This document shows, piece after piece, positions 25,201-35,800 of a DNA stretch of 64,000 nt. Source of the stretch: Eumeta japonica (Eukaryota > Arthropoda > Insecta > Lepidoptera > Psychidae); contig BGZK01000092.1 of the NCBI GenBank assembly GCA_005406025.1, positions 620,001 to 684,000 on the forward strand, written 5' to 3'. The notes under the pieces are model-generated. The model was not told the origin of the DNA. It searched no databases and saw only the letters and a list, made by a program, of their open reading frames with translations. The position numbers were made by a program, and so were the translations under genes. Each line of letters begins with the position of its first letter. Positions within the stretch are counted from its first letter, which is position 1.

Positions 25201-28200
25201 AATAATAATGATATATACAGCACTATAAAAAGAATATTATATAAGGAAATTGATTTATCGAGTCTTTGTCATTTTTTCCTGATTTTCATCCCACAGAGAC
25301 GAGGCCAGCGGCGGCGGCGGGGGCGGGTGTAAGGTGACGGTGGTGGTGGTGCGCGAGGGCGAGCGCGTGAGCGTGCTGCGCGTCCTGGAGAACGAGGATG
25401 GCACCTACTCGCCTCTCACACATCATCACACTTGTGAGTGCCTTTACTTGTTTATTCTGTATTATTAAGTATTTCTTTTGTCCTTTTCACATGTTTAATC
25501 AAATTTCAAGGATTATTTGTTATATATTTGTCTGTAACTATAAATTACAGTGATGTTTCTAATTCTTAAAGTTGTCGGTTAAATTTCCTGCTGAAAATTA
25601 CACACTTAAATGTAAAGTCTATTTTAGAGATAATTCGTTTAAAACAATTGTTATGGTACTAATAAGTTGCACATATAAAAACCATACACACATTTTTAAT
25701 GTAATATAATACACTTTACAAAGGTAAAAAATGTACTTATACCTATCACTAACAACCTGTATTTTTGGGTAAGAATAGAAGCAGCAATGGCAACAGTGGT
25801 TAAAATATTAGTCAAAATTAACCGTTATTACAGCAACTTTGTATCAGCAGTCAAAAAAACAACTATATTTACGACATACAACCCAATTAATACATTGAGC
25901 TGATGCCTGTGGGAACCAGAATGTAAGCATTAATTTAGTGACCCTGTATCTTCATACACTTAAAATATTCCTAACTTCACATGAGTACTTTATAATTCCT
26001 ATAACCTGGTCATGCTTATTTGTTCAATGATTTGAAATTTGATGATGCGGAATATGCTCTATACACACAATACTTCCCCAGTACTTAATATAAAACAAAA
26101 GTAAATAACAAATATCAGGTGGACATAACAAAGGGATCCTTAATATGACAGTAAAAGTATTAAATAACACCGTATTGAACACTTTAAGGTATATGTGAAC
26201 GTATTAGCTATGTGATAGTATTTCGAATAATAATTATGCAAATAATGTTGATGCTCTCCAAAAGTAATTTATTTTGAATTCAATTTATTTTTTTGTTTTT
26301 GCTGCTTTTGTTCTCTCAAATTTTAATTTTGTAACAGTGTCCAAATAATCATGTGCCCAGTAATAAATTAGTGTTTATTGATGCCAAATAAGTACCTAAC
26401 CATAAGTCTTATGTAGTACGTATTAGAGTTATGGCTGACTAAGGTAGAATTTAATTCTAATTGAAAGTATAGAATGTAGCCGACTTCAATAAGAAAATGT
26501 TTTTAAGTAATACTGTAATTATAATCACACTACTTTTACAGTCAGTAACAGTATCACTAATTATAAAAAATTATGGATTGTAATAAAAGTATATTAATAT
26601 CATTGTTACTAATGAAGTACATCAAACATGTTTTCCAGCCACTAGGACTTAAAACTAAAAATTTCCCTCTCAGACTCATCATCATTACGGAGTCTGTCTG
26701 AAGATGGTGTGGAATGTGATTCGGATTCTGGTAGCGGAGGCGAAGATGGGCTCTGTGCAGTCCACGAGAACGCCGTCACCATGGGCAAGATGATGGAGCT
26801 GAGGCGGCGTATGGAGACACTATCTTTGCAGCGGTCCTCGCGACCCATTAGGCCGCACCAACCGCGCTCGCCGCGCCATCAGAATGATAGAAGAGGTATG
26901 ATCTTTAAATAACACTAATTACTTACTTTTTCATTATTCATAAAACTAGAATACCTTAAGAATACATTTGTTATAGCCCTTTTTCTTGATGACAATGATA
27001 TATTTTCATTAGACTACTGCTCCACAAAATTGTTTTCTTAGTTTAAAAAAGAATTTCTTCTTCCAAAGAACTACCAAGTACTACCTATGGGTCAACTTAC
27101 ATTTATACCTCATATGTAAATTATTAAATTAATTATAGCAGGTTGTACTAAAAGAAAATGTTAACCATATAATTTGTCAGATTATTCATATATTATCTCT
27201 CAAAACTTGCCTAGTTTTACAATTAGCATTTTTTTCCATGCAAATCACCATTAAAATATAAAATATTTTTCGATAAAGTATTTGTGGCACATTTGCCAAT
27301 GTAATTAATTTTTAAATGATGATGAAATCAAAATTAATAAGTTACTTGATATGAAATTGTCAGAAATGAGAATGAAAGAAAAGATAGCAGGAATCGCTAC
27401 ACCAACTGCAATAAGCTTTGGAATAACTGCAAGATGCCTGATGACTGGGGCAAAACTATTAATTGCCCCTGCTTAAAGGAAATATTTCAATGGCGGTTGT
27501 GAGAAAACTATCGCGCCGTAGAACTTTTTGGCAAACTGCATGTGAAAATTATCATTAAAGGGCGAATGAGACTAAAGTTAAATTTGGGAATGGTATGGGT
27601 TGTATGGATGTATTTTTTTCTCAGGAAAACATTGCAATTTTTGATCCAAAAGTGATACCCTTGCCTTCACATATTTGGAAATTAGTGACAGAGTGGAGAA
27701 GATCTCTAAATTAATAGGAACACTTCAATTTTTGAGACTCATTTCAATGACTGTTTTAGAAGAGATGAGATATACATTGATTGGTTCGACTGGTGTAGAA
27801 TTATCAAACATGAATGATGGTGCATCAGAGCTGTGAATCTTATTATGTACAGTTGTTTAAGTAGTTTTATTATCATTGTAGATTATCATTGGTGACTAAG
27901 ATTAGATGAATTACTTAACAAATGTCTTCTGTATATTGATGACTGAGTAATCCTGATACCATTGGTCTGTGAGTTTTAGATTGTAGAAAATAGTAAGAAT
28001 AATTAACTAATCAGTCCAGTAAAGAAGGGTGATTTGAGTAAGATGAAGGAAGTGTATAAAAGCAGCAAAAATAAGACTCAATGCAATATTTTGATAGAAT
28101 GAGATGTGATCCCTTCAGAGTATGTATGGCGGTGTGCTTGAAATTTAGATGTAGAAATAGTGATGTGAGAAATAATGTGGTTTGAAAAGGTGATGTAATT

Positions 28201-31200
28201 AATCACTAAAGTGGAATAGCAGTATTGATGGAGTTTGGTTAAAGCTCCTGAATAACTAAAAAAATAGTGCCATAGAGACTTATCAAAATTTCTCATGCTC
28301 TACATAATCTTTGGGTATATTGAAAATTAATTCAATAGCTAAAAGAATTAAAACAAAAATTGTACTTTTTGATATACTTTTTTTTAGATAATTCCAAAAA
28401 AATCTATATTTGAAATTAAAGTTTTTAATAATTGTAAACCAATATCAGTATAAATTTTAAAATGGTGAAATGATAAAAAATTAAACATTTCAAAATTTTA
28501 CTTAATTTCAAAATGGAAAAAGTACTCCAGATCATTCTTCAATATAAAAGTAAGAAAAATATCTAGATAGGTTTAAAAGTACCCTTTTAATGGCACTGTC
28601 ATGTAGTCTTTGTCCATGTGCATCTTTTAACACCTCCATCTACACCACACAATCACTCATGTAGACCTATTATAGTTTAAGACATGAATTTAGGACCGAA
28701 TTCACGTTTTCGCTGAAAATGGGTCCATGATGAAAGCGATCAAAAAACATTTTCTGTAGTGGTATATTTTAACAGCATTTTATTAGTTGGTATTGTATTT
28801 ATAAGTGTTTTTTAACAGTGACTTCATAGAAATGTTATATTATTTTTAGTAAATTTGACCATGTTTAATAATATAGTAGTAATGTGCGAAAGTACTTTTA
28901 TATATTTGGAATTTTCAATTTAGTATTATTTGCAGGAGAAACTCAAGATGTGATGCAAAAAACGCGTAGCGAAGAGACACTAGCGGTGTCGAGCCTGTTC
29001 GAGGAGCGCGCGCTGCGCGACTGCCGCGCCGGCTCCTTTCTTTGTAGCGAGCCGGAGGAGGGCTTCACACCGCTTTACGACGGCAGCTACACGCGTCTCG
29101 ACTACGACTGTCCCTTCGCCGACCGGTACGCGCTGCTACCGCCGATCGGCGTGCGGGCCGACTCCGACCACTCCTTGCGCGATGCGCTCGACGCCGATAC
29201 CCTTGCTAGCTCCCTGCTCGTCAAAGAGGAGGCGGCCATTATAGAAGAGGGCACCCAGGAGTGCCACCTGCCGCACACACGTGCCCCGCCGCAGGCGCGC
29301 ACCCACGCGCCGCTCGCACATGCCTTGTCTGCAGCAGCCGCACCGCCCCCTACCACAGCCGATTATGGTAGTTTTTAAATTACTTAGCCCTCAGTAAATA
29401 TAATAATAACAAATCTCAGTGAAACCGGTATGTAAAGATTTGTACCTTTCAGATTTACAGTCTCTGTCTACTCAGACAGATGGGCTTATGAACAAAATGT
29501 TACAAAGCTTTTACAAAGAATGTGTTTCTAAATTTCATACATACAAAAAGGTAAATTATATAATTGGTACAAGTGATGGGATTGGGAGCGGGAACGGGGT
29601 TGGAAACGAGACAGGATCGAAACCAAAAATGCATTAGAAATTGAAATCAAAATTCATTTTATAATTCACGTAGAGGAAATCGCGGGCATATTTAATTCTT
29701 AAAAGAAAACAATAATTGCTCATTTTTAATGGCTTGTAATGTAGAAGTGTAAGAGCTTGCCGCTGCTACAACTCGCCGGCGCTGCGTCCACTAGGACGAT
29801 CACGCCCTACCGCTTACAAAAACGTGTATAGATAATAGAACACGTAAATGAACAGCACCCGCGTCACTTTTTACCATTATAGAGTATCCTATCCTAATAA
29901 TAATTAGCGTATAAGAGAATAAATAAACATAACCAGATATATAAATAATTTTTTTAATTATTAATGAACTCACTTGTATAATATACTCATGTGCGCCTAG
30001 TGCGATGTCACCGCTACCCTCCCCACCGCTAACTTCTTTGCAATTCAAGATCAGTCACGCGTCTACAATGCGAAAGCGTACGCCCAAAAAATCTCACGAC
30101 GCAACCTAAATGATGAGGTTATTTTGTGCCAGTGAGTATTTGGATTTGATGTTAATGTATACTCAGTGTGATAGATACGATACCAGTAAGTAGGAAACAA
30201 CATTCAGCTCAGTACCTAAGTTATATTTTCGTTGTGATTTGACATCTAAGGTCATTGGCACGCATATGACTTAGTTACGCATTTTTACTAAAGCGCGCGC
30301 GAGAAAATAAGTCGAGCAACCTGTGTCAGATTGCTCGAATTATTTTTAATACTAAATTGTGTGTTATATTTTATGAACCAATGTACCTTTTTTAAAATTA
30401 ATAGTAGAGATTAAGTAGAAATATCATGTTCCATTACAGAGGTAAGTGATATGGTGCTGTTCATTTACATATTGTATAATTTACCATTTTTTGTAACGGG
30501 TATGAACTTAAAAGTCTTTGAAATAATTCATTTTAAAATTGATTGACCATTTTACTAAAAAAAAAATTTCGTGCATAGGTCCTCTAGTAAGTGGCGAAGC
30601 GAGCGGGTGGCGAGCACGCACTTTCGGCTCTAGCTCACAGCTCGTCGGGGGCGCGATCGGCGGCACCGGTGGGACTCTAACGGCTACCGGAGGCGGAGGC
30701 ACAAGCGCCGTGACGAGCGGCCGGCTGTCGGCGGGGCCACACTCGGCGTCATCGCTGCAGCTCCGCGCACCGCCGCCGCGGCAGCACCCGCCGCTCTCCG
30801 ACGCCGTGTTTTCGAGCAGCACCTCCGATCTTGAAGCGCTTCGCCGCAATCGGCTACTACCCGCCCTTAGTCGACATCCAAACACTGAGCATCTGCATCT
30901 CAGCGACGAGCGCCTACATCAACAACGCCGCGCTCCCCATGCACTCGAAGTCGGCAGCGAGCGGCGTCAGCGCAGAGTCAACGCCGCTCTTTCTGAACTG
31001 GCACCAAACTCACTTTCACCAGCGCCGGCCACACCGCTGGCACAAATCCAGCCGCAGGACAAAAAAAGTGGGCGCATGCGGTGTGCGCTGTGCCGCCGTC
31101 GTCTGACTGTAGCCACGGTGCACACGTGCCGGTGCGGGGGAGAGTTCTGCGCACCGCACCGCTACGCTGAGGCACACGGCTGTCATTACGACTACAAGGC

Positions 31201-31258
31201 GCTGGCCGCCGCGCGACAGCACCCGCCGCTCGCCGCGCCCAAATTACCCAAAATATAA
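16273..31258 (+). CDS. ZFAND4: AN1-type zinc finger and ubiquitin domain protein 4 (ZFAND4-like)
   Basis: Six coding exons, 16273-16453, 20585-20783, 25297-25433, 26674-26895, 28936-29367 and 30579-31258 (phases 1, 2, 1, 1, 1), give 616 residues; human ZFAND4 is about 727. Residues from 27 form a ubiquitin-like fold (MEVLVETLTGTAFEMTVSPS ... GIPVCQQHLLYN ... RELEDGRSL ... RLRLVLALRGGP), followed by VTVVVVREGERVSVLRVLEN and a Gly-rich stretch. The middle is acidic and low in complexity. The C-terminus is a complete AN1 finger (about residues 559-597): CALC, then CRC, EFCAPH, and HGC, with all Cys/His ligands present. The family is poorly characterised; a role in ubiquitin-linked regulation is inferred from its domains. 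ATG 16273 is the first after an in-frame stop at 16192; an internal ATG at 16351 lies at the start of the ubiquitin fold. Exons 2, 3, 5 and 6 are very GC-rich against AT-rich introns. Introns 1 and 2 hold transposons. Confidence 0.93.
16454..18997. other. ZFAND4 intron 1, first part
   Basis: AT-rich intronic sequence. I see no exon, RNA gene or recognisable repeat here before the pogo-like element that begins near 19000. Confidence 0.5.
19000..20175 (-). mobile_element. pogo/Tigger-like element, internally deleted, copy 1
   Basis: The left end GGGTGGATTGGGTAC (19000-19014) and right end GTCTACCC (20168-20175) form short imperfect inverted repeats, with TA on both sides. On the minus strand near 19610-19495 the sequence encodes EKWIQCTSCKQWANDNCTD and then YVCHNCNSD and a stop. 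This is the PHD-like zinc-finger tail (CxxC ... WAxxxC ... CxxC) found after the DDE domain of many insect pogo/jerky-type transposases. The DDE core is missing, so this is a non-autonomous or decayed copy. A second copy lies at 47857-49093. Confidence 0.65.
20784..22740. other. ZFAND4 intron 2, first part
   Basis: AT-rich intronic DNA. Apart from a possible reverse-transcriptase scrap near 21560-21620 nothing is recognisable. Confidence 0.5.
21560..21620 (+). mobile_element. Possible reverse transcriptase scrap (YADD motif)
   Basis: The plus strand encodes RYADDTVLMC near 21583-21612, which matches the catalytic (F/Y)ADD box of non-LTR reverse transcriptases. Flanking codons show no further similarity that I can follow, so this could be a tiny relic or a chance match. 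Confidence 0.35.
22745..25198 (+). mobile_element. piggyBac-family element in ZFAND4 intron 2
   Basis: A 2454-bp element flanked by TTAA (22741-22744 and 25199-25202). Its ends CCCTTAACCAATGACG and, reversed, CCCTCAACCACTGACG are terminal inverted repeats with two mismatches. Inside each end lies a palindromic TGACGTAC-type block (22756-22778; 25136-25158). It carries one transposase pseudogene in the same orientation as the host gene. Length, TTAA targets and terminal repeats are all typical of full-length piggyBac elements. Confidence 0.93.
22998..24835 (+). pseudogene. piggyBac transposase, inactivated
   Basis: The ATG at 22998 runs into a stop at about 23043; the coding signal continues in another frame from near 23041 with a long acidic N-terminal region (SAENEEIIASWLNESDESS). 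A frameshift near 23490 leads to the segment 23514-23790 (DAFIGLLIFSAAFKSNDEDL) and another near 23790 to the rest. The three Asp positions of the family survive: TTIDEMLVSFRGR, NITADNYFSSI and KGGVDSLNEK. Three TAA codons interrupt the last frame at 24197, 24617 and 24782. The Cys-rich C-terminal finger (CHICFKLKRR ... YGCQVC ... VCLQCSSKPTCNNCC) is still visible. With two frameshifts and four stops no enzyme can be made. Confidence 0.9.
25434..26673. other. ZFAND4 intron 3
   Basis: AT-rich intronic sequence with no recognisable gene, RNA or transposon. Confidence 0.5.
26896..28935. other. ZFAND4 intron 4
   Basis: AT-rich. Around 27370-27830 and 28020-28300 the base composition is more even and short coding-like pieces appear on the plus strand. 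They may be decayed retrotransposon, but no diagnostic motif could be read. Confidence 0.4.
29368..30578. other. ZFAND4 intron 5
   Basis: Intronic. It contains a short purine-rich hexamer-type tract at about 29575-29630 (GGGATT GGGAGC GGGAAC GGGGTT) similar in style to the longer one at 44816-45062, and a GC-rich patch near 29760-29815. No gene was recognised. Confidence 0.5.
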
Positions 31259-32884
31259 CCGAAAAGCGTCGCATCACACCATACCACATCACACTTTCAT
31301 ATATTGACCACAAAAACTACCAAAATTAATGGTTGATAAAAAATATGACAAAGTAATAAAAAAAAACTATTAACGACCAAATTGTAATGTTTTTTGTTTA
31401 CTTGTACATGTTATGCGATGAATGTTGATTGACTGATCTTTGACATACACGTTATAGTTGAAATATACAACTTACATCATAATGTACTTTATATGTAACT
31501 CAAATGATAAATAATTGCCCCACAAGTGGTGTGTGGTCAATGTGAGAGCCGAATAAAAATTGCCTTGTCTATGGACTGTTACATTTGTTGAAAGTACAGA
31601 TGATATTATTGTGAAGTGTCTTATCGTGTCGTAGTGTGGGGCTTATGTAATTCACCAATTAAATGATTGTAACAATTTTAATTATCACTGTATATGTTTG
31701 CGGGCTGCGGATTTAACAAATTTCTAATTTAATTATAATCACTATCAAATTCTCTCGTCATAGTGTATTCAATAATCTTTATAGTTTAGTTGTAAATGCT
31801 TCTACTAATTATTCAGGTTGGACTGTGGAGGGAATGGCTTAATTTTATAAATGTAAAATTGAAGCGCGTCCCCGCGTTTGGAGTGTGGAGTCATAGAGAT
31901 TGTGATAAGTAGTTTGAGGTACATGTTGAGGGAAATGTTAAATTTGTTCTGCCGTGTGTGTATTTTTTAAAGAAATGGAAAATTATAAAAAAAAATCATT
32001 ACTTATTGTTGAGGTGCTTTATTTCATGCTAGAATTTTACTCTGATTTAGACTCGTTCCACTATAGTGTCTTGCTATATTTAATTTAATAAAATTTTTTG
32101 CTTAACATCTACATGAAGTCTAAATATGTTTTTTTTTAATTGATGTATTTTTATCTAATTATGTCTGTTTGTATAAAATTATATGTGCCTACTGAGATTT
32201 ACATATATTATGTAAAAGACAAGACTATCATAATTGTTGCAGTTTACATAAACGGTTTATTATTAAATTCAAATATGACGCGTTAAGGAAATTATCAATT
32301 TCTGTTGCAAATAATAAAGAAGAAATTTAAATCGGCGAGTGGAACGAGTTACAATTTGTATCCAATAATTTAATGTGCTTAAGTAAATTCATTTCTCCCG
32401 ACTGGTGCCGTGGCTACATCCATGTCAAAGCCTTTTCATGCTTGATGTTGGATGTAACCTCGAAGGGCTGGGGTAGTTTCATTGTTAATTAGACAATATT
32501 TAAGTTTGATATATAATTATTTTTTAATTTGGGAGTAACTTTGGCTGATTTCGGAAATAAATATTTATAAAGCGAAAGCAAATGTGCATTTGTTTCATTT
32601 CAATACAACCATATCTCGCATTGCCTAGATATTTTCTATCAGATAATTAATTTAGGGATTATATTACGTAATTTTCATAACTGATAACTCACAGAAAGCA
32701 GGCAATGTTGGGTAATGCGTCATTCTAAATACAGCAATTCGTGCTACAGAAAAAATATGAAAATGATCAAAAAAAAAACTAACATTTTAATAATTATATA
32801 GTTTTCTCAAAAACAATCGGATTTTCTTAAACCATGTAATCTATTTGTTATATTTACATATAATTATACAATCATAGTGCAATA
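31259..32884. other. ZFAND4 3' UTR and convergent gap to IPMK
   Basis: Non-coding and AT-rich. Possible poly(A) signals for ZFAND4 occur at several AATAAA sites, including near 32083 and 32557. The gap is shared with the 3' end of the IPMK gene, which comes from the opposite strand. No other gene was seen. Confidence 0.45.
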
Positions 32885-35800
32885 TCAAAACACTTGGTCG
32901 TCAGTTTCTCTCAGTAAAGTTTCAAAAATCCTCACGAAATTGTCTATTCCTTCTTTAAAATTATCGTCGACGGCGGCCTCATCGTCATCGTTGAAAAACG
33001 CATGCGCAAAATCTATAATCATAACGGTTCCCCAGTTGGGAGTTGGCTCGTCGCTCGACAGCTGATCGAGTACCGCCCTATAGTTCATCTTAATCTTCGA
33101 GAGTTTATCATCATAGTTATGATCGAACGAGTGATTATGATGCAATTTGTTTAGCGCTTCGCTCCAGGGCGAGTTCGAAGCCGTGTTCGGCGGCACAAAA
33201 CTGCTCTGGACTAGGCCGAGCGGCGTGGTGGAGACGGACTGCACCCTCTTGTACTGGGGCCCCTTGGCCGTAATCTGCCCACTGAAATTAGAACCTGCCG
33301 TTTCCACGGAGTGCATTGAATGGATAGACCTGCGGCGTGCGCCGGGTGCCGGTGAAGTGCACTTTAGCTTAAACCTGAAAAAAAAAATTAAAGATACCCT
33401 TAGTCATTCTAAAATTAATATATATGATGGATAGATTTACAACATGTAAATTATACAAATGTTATCCAAGATGAGAGAAATGTAATAATGATAAACTCTC
33501 TCTTATAATAATTCTAATACCGATCATAAAAACAGTAACACTTATGAACGTGTACCGAGAACGCATTCATAAGCATCCAAATCAAACTGCTAAATGTTTT
33601 TTCTTACAAATATGTTTTGTCAACTATTGCATTTAGCATGGAGGAGCTTACCTATATCCTCTATACCACATGTGGGAAACACCGGCCCGCGATACATTTT
33701 GAAAAACCCAAAATATAAATATTACACGACTTACTCATACTCACGGAATCAAGTGAGCGAGCAAGCCGAGTGGCGGCGATCATCAAAGAGTGAGGCGGCC
33801 TTTGATGTTTGCCGCTTCACTGGCGACGTGACAAAAGATTATTGCTTCTCCATTGTTCTACACTAGACGATTCTAGATCATTCTTTCATTTTGCCTATAT
33901 AAGCGGGTGGATCGCCCGAACTTTAGTTCAGTCCTATTTGAGCTACCGGGGTGATAACTTCGACAAGCGATATCCTAGCGAACTGCTAGTACCGTCAATT
34001 TACTTTGTGACTTTGTGTGCATCTTGAGTGCTTATTAATTATATTTTGTTATTAAGTTTATCGAATGAAAACAGCAGCAAATGTTTCATAAACAAAGAAC
34101 ACAACTTGATAATGTGAATGCTAGTTTTATAGTTAGTTCTAAATTGGAAGTCATTAAAACCATTTGCCGAAGGAGAATTTATCAAGGAGTGTATGTTAAA
34201 AGTTTGTAGTGTTTTGTGTCCTGAAAAATAAATGAGTTTAAAAATTAGTTTGTCAAGACGAACTATTGTCCGACAAATAGAAATGAAGCTAATGATATAA
34301 AAACAACATTGATTGACCGTATGGCTTGTTTTGAATCATTTTCCATAGCATTAAACAAGAACACCGATTTGTCTAACACAACTCAACTGGCTATATTTAT
34401 TCGAGGTATTGATAAAGAGTTCACTGTTACTGAGGAAGTTCTTGCTTTACAGCCGCTAAACGGAACCATTACAGGAGAGGACATTTTTAATGAAGTTCAA
34501 ACAGTATTCACAAGTTTTGGATTGCCAGAGTCAAAATTAGTTGGAGTATGGACAGATGGTGTACCATCTATGGTCGGCTTACATAAAGGTTTCATCATAA
34601 TTTTGAATGAAAAAGCAACTGAATTAAATGGGCAAAAAAATGATTTGATAGTCCTTAATTGCATTATCCATCTACAGAACTTGTGTTCTAAGTCAATTCG
34701 ACTCCAGAATGTTATGAATGTGGTAGTAAAAATCATCAATTTTATTCGTTCCCGAGGGCTTAACCATCGTCAGTTCAAGGTGTTTTTGGATAAAATATCA
34801 GCCGAATATGACAACATAACATATTATTGTGAAGTCACATGGCTAAGCAAACGGAAAATGTTGAAACGGTTTTATGAGCTTAGAAATGAGATAGCAGATT
34901 TTATACAAATAAAGAATAAACCACTATCTGAATTAGTGACCCAAAATGGATATGTGACTTAGCATTTCTGGTCAACCTTACAAGCTATTAGAATGATTTA
35001 AATTTTAAACTTCACAAACAAGGACAGTTAGTAAATGATTTGTACAGCTATTTGAAAGCGTTTCAGAACAAAATCCGCTTGTGGGAGGCACAGATGCTAT
35101 CAGGTAACAGATACCATTTCACAACGCTCTCTGCATATGAAAATATTGTTTATGCTCGATATGCTGAAGAACTCAAAGTACTGTCAGTAATTAAGAGGAG
35201 GGTACAAATGAAACAATTAGTCCATCTGAGCTTCCGTTGTATACATCTAACAGATACAAATAAATGGTTCCCAAGTAACATCTAGTCAATACACTATTTT
35301 TATATTACAAAAAAAAAAAGAATATAAGAGAAATATATTTGCATATATTTCTGTTCAAATAGATATAAATGTTAGCAGTATTTTCTGAATATTAATAAGT
35401 CATATCATATAATTTTTAGAGATTGAGTTAATCATAGTGTATCACAGTTGATATTAAGAATTTTATATAAAAATGAAGAAAACAGAACGCTTATTTACGC
35501 TGATATGCGAAATTATGCTGATACATGTTTTTTTTGTTAATCACAGGGCTTTACTGTGAAACTATTTAATAAAGCAAATTGATAGCAATTATAATTGAAA
35601 TTAAGGAAACAAAAAATTGCCTTATCCGGGACAAATAAAATTATTGGTTCAAATTGTTTTGAAATTTGGATTCAATAGTTCCGAAAAAATCACAGACATT
35701 GGTAATATTGTAAATAAAAATTCAAAAAAGTAATTCTTTCTTTCTGATGAAGAAATTCAAGTTGCTGTTATATCACTATTGCATTGTCTATTACTGCTTA

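Noticed and set aside
30508..31313. Minus-strand frames of 125 and 111 codons and a second plus frame at 30831-31106
   Set aside because: Antisense and out-of-frame shadows of the GC-rich last ZFAND4 exon, which carries the AN1 finger.
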